Assembly: GCA_014281115.1 (NCBI GenBank)
Contig: JACONQ010000014.1
Span: forward strand, 2,356,001-2,420,000
DNA: 64,000 bases
Direction: 5' to 3'
Origin: Laburnicola sp. R22_1
Lineage: Eukaryota > Ascomycota > Dothideomycetes > Pleosporales > Didymosphaeriaceae
In this document: piece after piece, positions 34,156-43,618 of the stretch
Numbering within the stretch: position 1 is the stretch's first letter
Layout of the letters: each line of letters starts with the position of its first letter
Translations under genes and position numbers: made by a program
The notes under the pieces: generated by a model
Databases searched by the model: none
Seen by the model: the letters and a program-made list of their open reading frames with translations, nothing else
What the model was told of the DNA's origin: nothing

Positions 34156-34522
34156 GGTTGCGCGCCATGCCAGAGTGGTGCTCCAACATGCCAACGGGAC
34201 GCGTATGCTGCTGCTAGCTGCTCTGGCAACGCGTCGAGAATCGCGTACGTGTGCACCAGGGCTTACCACTTACCAGGCGGCGCAAGGCTGAGGACCAATT
34301 TCGGGCCGGGTGACGTCTTTTCCCCGGACGAGGCCCCGACCACCAAGCCTGCTTGTTGCTTTGGTTGCCCACCATCCAAGTAGTAGATCTACCACCTGCG
34401 CCCGCGTGCCCGCTCACGGCCCTTCTACGTACAGTACCACATCGCCCTCGCTGGCCCCGCGCTTCGCACCCGCCGCGCACCGCCGCGCACCGCCGCGCAC
34501 CGCCGCGCAGCACACACCGGAC
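34156..34522. promoter_or_regulatory. Divergent promoter region with 10-bp minisatellite
   Basis: 367 bp separate the start codons of the Rad26-like gene (-) and the CDP-diacylglycerol synthase gene (+). It must contain both promoters and 5' leaders. No clear TATA box is seen. A GC-rich 4 x 10-bp repeat occupies 34,471-34,510. Confidence 0.5.
34471..34510 (+). repeat. 4 x 10-bp minisatellite before a start codon
   Basis: Four copies of CGCCGCGCAC, the last ending in G instead of C. It ends 12 bp before the ATG of the CDP-diacylglycerol synthase gene. Confidence 0.9.
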
Positions 34523-36095
34523 ATGGCCAAGCCACGCAAAGACGTCAAGTTCCAGCATCGCGCCAGCAGCGGCAGCGGCAACGGCAAGGCGCGCCGCCCG
34601 TCGATGAGCGTGTCCGAACACAGCGAAAATGCCATCTTGGAACCAAGTAGTCCCACGAGAAACGCGTCTGCCGGCAAGGCCATGGAGCAGACAGTAGGCC
34701 TTCTCCCCTTGTCGCGCCCGTCGACCCCGCTGACCATGGCCAGCCAGCAGCCCCGCCGCTGTCTGACCGCGAGAAGAAGATGCAGAACTTCTACACGCGC
34801 ACCATATGGACCTTTGTCATGCTCGCCGGCTTCTTCTGGGCCCTCTTCGCCGGCCACATCTACATCATCATCGTCATCACCGCCCTCCAGATCATCTCCT
34901 ACAAGGAGGTCATCGCCATCTCCAATGTACCCAGCAAGGCGCGCAGCCTGCGCTTCACCAAGTCGCTCAACTGGTACTTCTTGGGCACCACCATGTATTT
35001 TCTGTATGGCGAAAGCGTCATATACTACTTCAAGCACATCTTGCTCGTCGACCGCATTCTGCTCCCGCTTGCTACCCACCATAGGTTCATCTCCTTTATG
35101 CTGTATATAATAGGTAGGTACGCTTCCCTGGCACCACGTTGCTGTGTCTGACTGTCTAGGCTTCATCTTCTTCGTATCTTCACTTCAGAAGGGCCACTAC
35201 AAGTTCCAGTTCAATCAATTCGCATGGACGCACATGGCTCTGTTCCTCATCGTGGGACAGGCGCACTTCATCATAAACAACGTCTTCGAGGGCTTCATAT
35301 GGTTCTTCCTACCCGTCTCTCTGGTTGTTACCAACGACATCTTCGCATACCTGTGCGGCATCACGTTTGGCAGGACACCTCTGATCAAGATCTCCCCTAA
35401 GAAGACTTGGGAGGGATTCCTAGGCGCATGGTTCTTCACAGTCCTCTTTGGCGTCGGAATGACATATGTCATGTCGCAATCCAAGTATTTCATCTGTCCG
35501 GTCAATGTAGGCATCACCGCGCATGTTCATCGTCCTAGCTAACAACGGGTAGGATCTCGGTGCCAACATCTGGACAGGCTTGGAATGCACCCCCAACCCA
35601 GTATTTAATCCGAGAAAGTACACCGTTCCATTCATCCCACCCGGTCTGCCAATTCCGCATGTGTACACCATCAAACCCGTCCAACTTCATGTTCTTGTCC
35701 TCTCCACGTTTGCGTCCTGGATTGCGCCTTTTGGTGGTTTCTTCGCTTCGGGGTTGAAGCGGACCTTCAAGATCAAAGACTTCGGTGACAGCATTCCCGG
35801 CCACGGCGGCATCACGGACCGTATGGACTGTCAGTTCATCATGGGCACCATTACCTTTTTCTACTACTCTAGCTTTATAGCCACCAGCCATGCGAGTGTC
35901 GGCAGTGTCCTTGAAGCTGCCATCACTGGCCTTACACCCGAGGAGCAGGTGGAGGTTGTCCGGATACTCGGCAAGCACCTGGTCAGCCAGGACCTACTAC
36001 CTTCCCAGGTACATTTACTAGCTCTTGGCGGTTTCGATTGGTAGCTAACCTCTCCGCAGATACTACAATACCTGCAAGCGCCCGCGAAAAGATGA
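34523..36095 (+). CDS. CDS1: Phosphatidate cytidylyltransferase (CDP-diacylglycerol synthase)
   Basis: Five exons: 34523..34693, 34744..35113, 35160..35506, 35553..36008 and 36060..36095 (introns of 50, 46, 46 and 51 bp), encoding 459 residues. The enzyme makes CDP-diacylglycerol from CTP and phosphatidic acid, the branch point to phosphatidylinositol, phosphatidylserine and cardiolipin. It sits in the endoplasmic reticulum membrane. The N-terminal ~70 residues are hydrophilic (MAKPRKDVKF). Several membrane segments follow (e.g. IWTFVMLAGFFWALF, IYIIIVITALQII, MALFLIVGQAHFII). The family signature is complete in exon 4: SGLKRTFKIKDFGDSIPGHG followed by GITDRMD. In this class the KD...DSIPGHGG...DR residues bind metal and substrate. 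The first intron acceptor was chosen because it alone restores the frame into PPLSDREKK. Length is normal for fungal homologues. Confidence 0.93.
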
Positions 36096-36560
36096 GAATA
36101 TTTGTTTACAAGCTTTCCGGTTCAGGATAGTCGATATGTTTCCCCTGGCAGTTGGCGATGGAGCGAATTTTCGTTACGTTCAGTAGTATTTAGTTCATAA
36201 TGTGTTGCAGAGCTTGCGTCTGGAGTCCTTTGATGTTTTGGGCATTCGAGTATATACCCTTGCTGTTGCTCCTGGGTCGGCGCTCCAGATCAATGTATTT
36301 TTAGCGTGTGTCATACGTGGAGATTCTTGGTCTACCAGATGAGAATACCAATGACGTTGTCGGTCAGCTTGAGTGACCTAACCTTGAGATTTTTTTTTTA
36401 CCTGCTTTATTAATCTTCCATGAGAATATTACAATACACGATGCATTCACAAGTGTTGCCAGCCTGCGCCACAGCCTCGACCACCGCGATCTAGAAAGTA
36501 AGGGCTAGAAGGAGTTATAGACAGAGATTAAGTACTATGCACAAGAAAAGAATTAGATAG
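36096..36560. other. Intergenic, 3' of the CDP-DAG synthase gene
   Basis: No gene supported. Contains the probable 3' UTR of the upstream gene and a T-run near 36,391-36,400. Confidence 0.5.
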
Positions 36561-36569
36561 GGATTGGTA

Positions 36570-37197
36570 TTATGCTAAAACAAGATACGAGATTATATAT
36601 AGAGCGAAGGGAAAGTTACATAGAAACAGGAACAGATAATAAGATCCCTTGTACGACAAATCCAGCCAGTCTCCACCATCCAAAAAGACATCATCACCAT
36701 CCCGAACGTCTGAGCGGAACCTGACGCGCGGGTGCATGTCTGGCCTGGCTAGATCTAGATTCCAGTCTGCGTCAAAGTCATTGTTTGAATGATCGTTCAA
36801 GAGCGGCTCAATATTCGAGGAGTTGCTCCTTCCAATATAACCCGTAACATCGTCTGGGCAGCTTTCCTCAAGGCTTGGCTGCTGGCAAAGAGGGTCAAGT
36901 TGTAAGAACCTTCTTCATTCCGAATCATGCTTCGTTGACCCATAATGATCTTAAGATAGGAAAGCCAATCCAGCTTCTGTAATAGGCCGACCAAGAACCC
37001 GATCCTCCGGTCTGTAGCTCGAGTGATAGATAGTCTCCGCATGCTCTGTGGAAGAAATTTTCTGTCTTCATCAAGTTGGGGAACCTAGCATAGTTACTGT
37101 ATTCTCTATCCTCTTCATGCGGTATGCCAAGAATAATGTCCTCGTCGATGCTTATATCCTGCAGTAATGAGTAATGGGAAGGAAGGCAGACGTACAT
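36570..37197 (-). CDS. Possible small multi-exon gene, uncertain
   Basis: Overlapping open frames on the minus strand read like protein in parts (QLDEDRKFLPQSMRRLSITR, then RRIGFLVGLLQKLDWLSYLK, then a frame with FDADWNLDLARPDMHPR). Candidate splice sites exist (acceptors near 37,159 and 37,085) but no model joins them convincingly, and I recognise no domain. It could be a small lineage-specific gene, a non-coding transcript, or chance open frames between two housekeeping genes. Coordinates are an outer bound only. Confidence 0.22.
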
Positions 37198-37340
37198 ACG
37201 GCTTGTGCCCAGGCGGTGGCTGTTATTATAGCTTACAGAATAGTACTAGCCCAATCTGGTTAGTACGAAAATGGAATGTGACCTGCAGTTCACGCGAGTT
37301 TTCTCACCACAATTCATTGCAACACCATCAATTGCCGGCA

Positions 37341-39329
37341 ATGCCGCCACGGCCCTTCGTAAACGACGCGCTCTGGCGATGTCTCTGCCCCAGATACACG
37401 CGCATCCCTGTGACATCGGGTGCGGGCCCGGTTGCCGCAAGAACGCGCGCTTCTGTTCGTACCGCGTCGCGGCTCTGCGGAGCTACTAAACGCAATTATA
37501 ACACGTCCACGCTTGCAACTGCGAATCCTTCCGTCTCGACCGAAAGTTACTTCGCAGGCTCCCCTGGGACCGGCCAAACTCCCAGCCCTATCATCCCTCG
37601 GCGACGTGCAAAGGAACCGGTTTCCCTCGTGCACCTTCCCACCCCAGATCTCTACGAGCAGCTTCGCATGGAGGGCGCCAAGGGGAAACATGACAGTGTC
37701 ATGGCCATCATCCAGATCCTGATCAAGGACAGGCGGGAGCGCCCAAACCTGCAAATGTACACAGCTTGGCTGCACAGCTACACAGATCCGGAGGCGGGCA
37801 CTGCGGGGAAGCTGCGCAAGGTGCTCGAAGACATGGAAAAGGCAGGCGTGGAGATGGATAGCCGAGCTGCCCATTGCGTGCTCGAGGCGCTGGCCGTGCA
37901 TCCCGACTCGTTCCTGAGGGCGGACATATTGGAGTACATGAAAGAGCGCTGGTTCCCCTTATCCCCACGGGGACATAACTTTGTTGTCGCAGGCTTGCTG
38001 CGGGACAGATGCTTCGAGCAGGCGCTTGAGAAGCTGGAGGAAATGGTCAAAGTGCGGATCAGGGTAGATGAATGGCTGTGGGACAAGACTGTGTGGATGC
38101 TGCTGGAGTTCGGCGAGGTGGACGAGGCTTTCTATGTGCTCAGCCTGGAGCAGAATATGTCCACGGGCAACGTCAAATTGAGTGGCTCCCTTTGGATCCA
38201 GCTGCTAGATGTTGCGGCTAAGAGACATCTTGTGAGTGACCTGGCAACGATGCAATATCAATTTGCTGATACAAGACAGCCTGAAGCCGTAAGCACGATA
38301 TGGAACGACCAGGTTATACCAGGGTACCTCAAGCCGCCGACGGGGACATGCCTCAACGTCCTATCCGTCACCGCTCGCAGCGGCGACGTCAAACTCGCCA
38401 CCGATGTCTTCCGTGTTCTGGCCGAGCGCGGCACTGTCTTCACTCCGCATCACTACGAAGCATTAATAGAGTGTTACCTCGTAGCCAACGATCTCCCTGC
38501 TGCTCTTTCTGTCGTTCTTATCATGCAAGACTCAAGTCTGAAGGTCACCGAAGACGGGCTACATCCCCTGTACGCCTACCTCTGCAAGGAAGATTCGCGT
38601 CCAATGGACGCCTTTATTCAGCTGCGGGAACTTGCAAACAGCGGCAGGCAGATTCCCACCGCCGTTGTCAACTGCTGTATTCGGGCTTCCGTCCGGAAGG
38701 TAGCACTCATAGCACAGGCCGTTGAAATCTACAAGGCGCTTCGCACCGTCTGCAAAGCTGGACCCAATACCACCACGTTTAATGAGCTCTTCCGAGGCTG
38801 CCACAAAGGAGGCCGCAAGGAACTGGCCATGTACCTTGCCGACGAAATGATTCAGCTTGGCATCCGGCCAGACCGTTTAACGTATGATCGTCTCATCCTG
38901 GTGTGTCTGCATTCGGGCGATATCGACGATGCGCTATCGTACTATAAAGAGATGAATGCGGAAGGGTTTGTGCCGAGAAGGGGGACGCTCGAGATGATGA
39001 TACAGTACACCGTGAGACACGGCGACGGACGGTGTGTCGCATTACTGAAGGACTACAAGCAACAGGAGTTCGTTGTACCTGCGAGGGTCGCTACGCTTGA
39101 ACGGTGGGTATATAGTAAGTTTGAGGAGGGAGGTGAGGCTAGGGCCAAGAGCGCCGTTCAGGATGTGGGCCCCGTCGAGAATGCACCTGAGGCACTGCAA
39201 AAAGACTTGGAAGGAATGGATAAAGGCACCGAGGGGAGGGGTACCAATGTTGGCGGTCGGGACACTGAGGATGCATTCACGACATTGGAAGAAGAGTTGA
39301 AGGCACAGGCCCAGCGCAACGGGGCGTAA
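37341..39329 (+). CDS. Mitochondrial pentatricopeptide-repeat (PPR) protein
   Basis: A single-exon gene of 662 residues. The start is placed at ATG 37,341 (MPPRPFVNDALWRCLCPRYT), which opens an Arg-rich, acid-free leader of about 65 residues typical of mitochondrial import. Farther upstream in-frame codons are not needed. The body from about residue 115 is alpha-helical with PPR-type pairs such as NLQMYTAWLHSYTDPEAGT, HHYEALIECYLVANDLPAAL, TTTFNELFRGCHKGGRKELA and RLTYDRLILVCLHSGDIDDAL. PPR proteins bind organellar RNA and act in processing, stability or translation. Which transcript this one serves cannot be told. The C-terminal ~60 residues are charged and low in complexity. Confidence 0.85.
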   Translation: MPPRPFVNDALWRCLCPRYTRIPVTSGAGPVAARTRASVRTASRLCGATKRNYNTSTLATANPSVSTESYFAGSPGTGQTPSPIIPRRRAKEPVSLVHLPTPDLYEQLRMEGAKGKHDSVMAIIQILIKDRRERPNLQMYTAWLHSYTDPEAGTAGKLRKVLEDMEKAGVEMDSRAAHCVLEALAVHPDSFLRADILEYMKERWFPLSPRGHNFVVAGLLRDRCFEQALEKLEEMVKVRIRVDEWLWDKTVWMLLEFGEVDEAFYVLSLEQNMSTGNVKLSGSLWIQLLDVAAKRHLVSDLATMQYQFADTRQPEAVSTIWNDQVIPGYLKPPTGTCLNVLSVTARSGDVKLATDVFRVLAERGTVFTPHHYEALIECYLVANDLPAALSVVLIMQDSSLKVTEDGLHPLYAYLCKEDSRPMDAFIQLRELANSGRQIPTAVVNCCIRASVRKVALIAQAVEIYKALRTVCKAGPNTTTFNELFRGCHKGGRKELAMYLADEMIQLGIRPDRLTYDRLILVCLHSGDIDDALSYYKEMNAEGFVPRRGTLEMMIQYTVRHGDGRCVALLKDYKQQEFVVPARVATLERWVYSKFEEGGEARAKSAVQDVGPVENAPEALQKDLEGMDKGTEGRGTNVGGRDTEDAFTTLEEELKAQAQRNGA

Positions 39330-39894
39330 GAGGCGTTCAACGCCGTAGAAATGTTGAATATTAGAACAGTCGAAATCATCCGACTTCAACCCAAGTTGCG
39401 TTACCTAGTTCCCACTTGATGCCGTTCTTTTCCTTTAACGATACATTCCCTCCCAACAGCGCGATCCATCGTCCCCGCAACTATGAAAACATATTACCAT
39501 GTCGTGTCCAAACCGACTCCGCACCCCCACCGGTTCCCTAACCGCCCATCCCTCCCACTCAAAATCAATCTCAAAACCACCCCTCGCCTCTTAACGAACC
39601 CTGACTCCACTCCTTCGGACAGGCTGGCAACAACCGAACCAATCTCATCTCTTGGCAGTGAACTCTGGCTGTTCGTTCCTCTGATCGGAAAATCTGCGAT
39701 ATGAATGACCTACCTTGAAACAGTATTATGAAGTACTGTTAGTAGATTATCGTACCGTTTGTTGTACGGTGGGTGCCGCCTACCGCAGCCTAGACTAGTG
39801 GTCCTTATCTCGGAAGCGAGACGCTAAGCGCGCACTACTTAAACACTTCCTACACCGCCTCTCCTCTACAACCCCGAACCTTGCTCACAACACA
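39330..39894. other. Intergenic and promoter of the F-box gene
   Basis: 565 bp without a supported gene. Pyrimidine-rich DNA lies before the start codon at 39,895, as is common for fungal promoters. Confidence 0.5.
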
Positions 39895-41987
39895 ATGGGT
39901 TACTCAGAGGTGCGAGGAATCATCTGCATAAAGAATATAACTGACGGGTGTAGGTACTGTGCCACCTCTGCGGCGTGAGCTTCAACATTGGTCGTATTCG
40001 CACACCAACCGAACCACGCAGCGCAGCATGGAGTTGCTTCGGGCCCATTTCCTCCAATTCACGGTTGGAGAGCGAGGCATGGTATCCCAGAAATGTTGGT
40101 GGAGTATTCGACGAGAGCAGCTATGTGGATGGCCATCGAAATAGCTGGGTGGGCGAGTGCCATCGCGATGCTGGGTGTATGTTCGCGATGCGCAAGATCA
40201 TGGACGATGGTGTGGAATGCATTGTCACCAAAAAGGGTAAAAGGAAGTTGAAAATCGATGCGCCGACGTTTGAAGAGGATGATGAGAATGATGATGATGT
40301 TGTTGATGAGGAGGATGAGGATAATGAGGAGGAGGAGGATGATGTCGAAGATGGGAATTGGGAAGAGCGAGACGAACAGGACGATGAACCGCTAGAGTAT
40401 GCATCGGATGTCGAAAGCGACGAGGAAAGCGATGTTGGAATGGAGGATGCAGATGACGTCGAACAAGCGAAATTAGAGCGAGAGTCCATCCGAAGGTTTT
40501 GGATGCGCAGGCCACGGGAAGGCCCAGAGCTGGGGTCGCGCTTTGGTAACATTGGTGTTTTGGACGAAAGTGTATCACCCGCTTGGTATCACGGTGTCCC
40601 GGATCATCTCCTTGACAAGTTCGAAGAAGTCCAAGATGAGCTGTTTCCGCTCTTCTATCCTAATCGAGATGACGCGAGTGAGCACGGTACCGATGACAGC
40701 TTCGGAGAAGATGACCCTTATGGCACACTCGACAGATCGAGTCACTACTGCGTGGGCAAAATGGGCTACTACTCCGAGGATGAATATTTGGTTGAACACA
40801 TAGCAGGGCCTGGGTGTTTGAATCGGGCAGGCTATTCCGGCCACGAAATCAGCGCCGAAGAGATGCGCCACTGCCAGGTTCTGCAGTGCCTCGTACGTAA
40901 GCCGCAGGGCGCGGAGTTCCAAACCTTGGATGACGATGAGGATTTTGAAAAAGAGGGCGACTTCTTTCTGAGTGGACTGGGCGACTACATGCCATCGCGT
41001 GACTCCGATATCCCCCGAGTAAAACCTCCTCGACATGGTTGCGACCAGCCGTGTGCGGAAAACATCGGTTTGTTGGAAGAAATTGCCATGCCATTCCACC
41101 CTTCGTGTTTCGAAATATTCAAGCGCGCCTCTCTCCTTCGAAATGACAACATTGACGTGCACGGCCTCACAAGCTGGTGGGCTGAGGATGCCGAAGCAGA
41201 CACGTTCAGTGATTTTCCACGGGATGACAGTGTCCAAAGATGCCGGGCTCAAGAATGGGACCATTGGAAAGGAACCGAACATCTGGCTGCGAACCCGCTG
41301 TACGTGCCGAAATTACGAGAGATATTCCAAGCTGCTACCACCACGCCCCCAGGATTCAGTCCGTCTAACGGTGCTTTCTCCATCCCAAACGCGACAATGC
41401 AAGACAACGAAAGCGACCCCTTTACTCGTCTGCCTGTAGAGCTTCGCTTCGAAATCCTAGACTATCTTCCCTCCAAGAACATTGCGGCACTTCGTCTCAG
41501 CTCACGTTCCTTCTGCCAGCTCCCCATTTCGTACTTCCAAAAGCTGCTCAGACGCGAGATGCCATGGCTTTGGGAAGCCTGGCCCACAATTAACAAGCCC
41601 AACCAACTACCATACTCGTTCTGGGTGACTGTGACGGGCGCTGAAGCCGCTCACAAGCTCCAATACCCCGAGAAGGAAATTGCCGAGTTAAACGACTACG
41701 TCAATATCGTTTCGGAAGAGATGCCAGAGCTATCGCCAATTCTTGAAGAGAAGTTGTCCGCTAAGATCCAAGCTGTCTTGGAGGCGCACGAGCTACAGAA
41801 AGAAACTAGCGAAGATGGCAGGCCGTTCTTCTTGCCGCCGGACCAGACGGATTACTTCCAGTTATACACGCTGATCACTAGGCATTGGTCCGATTTGAGG
41901 GGATTACGGAACCGGAAACGGATCTGGTGGGATTGTGGGAAAATTTTGGAGAGGATCAAGGCTGGGCAGGAAGTAGGGCGATTCTAG
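39895..41987 (+). CDS. F-box protein with Cys-rich N terminus and acidic tract
   Basis: Exon 1 is only 15 nt (39895..39909, MGYSE). After a 44-bp intron (39910..39953) exon 2 runs 39954..41987, giving 682 residues. The join gives the N terminus VLCHLCGVSFNIGRIR, a Cys-pair motif that would be lost if the start were placed at the downstream ATG 39,975. Residues ~95-165 are very acidic (runs of Asp and Glu). An F-box lies at about residues 490-525 (TRLPVELRFEILDYLPSKN, then ALRLSSRSF). F-box proteins are usually substrate receptors of SCF ubiquitin ligases, binding Skp1 through the F-box; the substrate here is unknown. Conserved Cys/Trp blocks in the middle (HYCVGKMGYYSEDEY, PFHPSCFEIFKRAS) resemble a fungal-specific F-box subfamily. 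Confidence 0.85.
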
Positions 41988-42122
41988 TAGCTTCGGTCTG
42001 CCGTGAGAGTTCCGAAATGGAGAACACCGCAGACGTTCGATATGTAGAGCAAGCTAGGCCATTCATATTTTGGATTGGTATCAATTCTTATGAAAGCCGT
42101 TTCGTCGGCCACAAGTTCATCC

Positions 42123-42169
42123 CAAAGGTAGCATCACCAGCTGGTGAAAGACCCGTATAGGGCGGGGCC
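42123..42169. repeat. 47-bp dispersed repeat, copy 1
   Basis: AAAGGTAGCATCACCAGCTG, then GTGAAAGACCCGTATAGGGC and GGGGCC. It matches 60,799-60,846 at most positions. The centre CACCAGCTGGTG is a perfect 12-bp palindrome. Confidence 0.8.
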
Positions 42170-42239
42170 GAAATTCCTCCCAACGATAATAGGTCCAACT
42201 TCCACCTGAGAAAGTTAAAATCATTGATTAGGTAGGACG

Positions 42240-43300
42240 TCATTGCGCCGCATTTGAGACTTACAAGATGGCCACACTGCTCACCCAAAAACCTAAAGAT
42301 GCCGTCTTCCTCATCCGGCTGCCGAGTAAAAGTCTCTTCTTGCTCGAGAGACTCTTTGCACTCATCGAGATTGCTCTTTAATCCAAGATGGTCCAGTTTC
42401 TGAACCCTTTCGCCAAGGGGTCGGCGTTGGACGCCAGCGTAAATCTTCGGTACTATCCCGGATGGCCCAGCCTTCACCACCGACTAACTCTTTGCCAATT
42501 TCAGCAAGACACTCTTGGATAACTGGGACTGCGATGATGTTTGCAGATAGTACGCCTCCGTCGTCATAGCGAGACTGCATATACGTAGGGATGTACTCAA
42601 TCTCAATGTGCTTCCATTGGGTCCCTAGGTTTTTGAGAAAATTGAAGTCTACCAGGTAACCTTCGACCTTCCAAGGTGCTGTAAGATGGTACCCAGGGAC
42701 ATAAAGGTACCTGTACGAATCATCGGAGCCGTATTCTTGATCATCATCGACCTCCTCCTTCATCTTCCCATCACGGTCCGTTTCGAAGAGATATGCCGTG
42801 AGTTCCAACTTCTCAAACGCACAATCTTTCATGTCCTTGATTACCTTCCCTAGCTCCGTAAATCCGGTTTCTTTTCTCCACCAGGACCTCTCCTCGCTCT
42901 TTGGCACAATAATCTGATCGAACAACCAACCTACGTTTTTGCCGCGCCAGTCCGTGCACATCTCCAAATTCAATTGAACCGTCTTGATTCTTCCCATATC
43001 GAAGACTGACGTGAATCCATCGAACATTCGCTTAACGGTCCACCTCTTCCTGGTCAAATTCCTAGTTATGTAGTAGCTTTGGAGCTTGGCGTGTCTGTAG
43101 AGTTGGTCGAGACCTTCGGCAAGGATTTACCGAGAGGTGAATAGCCAGCCCAGGTTGAAATCTTCCGACCTATCTGAGATATATCCGACGATGGGTTCGA
43201 TGTCGTCAACGTAGAAGCGAGCGCGTCCACCGATGAGCGCAAGGTGGTAGCTGCGGTCGCGAAGTTCACGGGGAAGGCGGAAGAATGGTGGAGGAGCCAT
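42240..43300 (-). pseudogene. F-box-like gene with premature stop and frameshift
   Basis: One minus-strand frame starts at ATG 43,300 (MAPPPFFRLPRELRDRSYHL, an F-box-like opening) and runs to 42,362 with a single in-frame TAA at 43,127-43,129 between LFTSR and ILAEGLDQLYRHAKL. Protein-like sequence continues on both sides, so the stop looks like a broken Gln codon. Near 42,470 the coding signal seems to move to another frame (LGERVQKLDHLGLKSNLDE, then FRFLGEQCGHLV), suggesting a frameshift as well. The family resembles short fungal F-box-like proteins of unknown function that measure protein or RNA partners poorly defined. An intron explanation is unlikely because no donor/acceptor pair of normal length flanks the stop. 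A sequencing error could also cause it. Confidence 0.6.
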
Positions 43301-43618
43301 GTTTGATGGTGAGATGCTGAATTTTTTCTGGAGGCAGAGAGGTTTTATGTACTTTGAAGGACTATCATACAAATAGTTGTATTGTAGGGCGAAGTCTGAC
43401 TGCCTACAAATACTGTGTAAATTAAGCGCCCCACCTATGCCTCATATAGGCTAGCGTTCAGGGATTCGAACCCCTTTGCGTCGTCAGCGCACGCGATAAG
43501 GGTATTTGCAGCACTGGTTCAAGCTTCCATTCACTCATTCCTTCAATTCCCTTCAGTCATTCCTTCACAGTGCTTACACGTTATGCGATAACTGGTGCCG
43601 AGCTTTACGACCACCACT

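Noticed and set aside
33787..34383. 198-codon plus-strand open frame
   Set aside because: Antisense to exon 1 of the Rad26-like gene, no domain; GC-rich codon shadow.
34469..34510. Short regular repeats as a possible CRISPR-like array
   Set aside because: Perfect 10-bp head-to-tail units with no spacers in a eukaryotic genome; a minisatellite.
40121..40552. Poly-Ser minus-strand open frame
   Set aside because: Shadow of the Asp/Glu-rich tract of the F-box protein on the other strand.
43450..43500. GGGGTTCGAATCCC motif on the minus strand, tRNA-like
   Set aside because: Only a B-box-like element; acceptor and D-arm partners not found, and it lies in the Trk gene promoter region.
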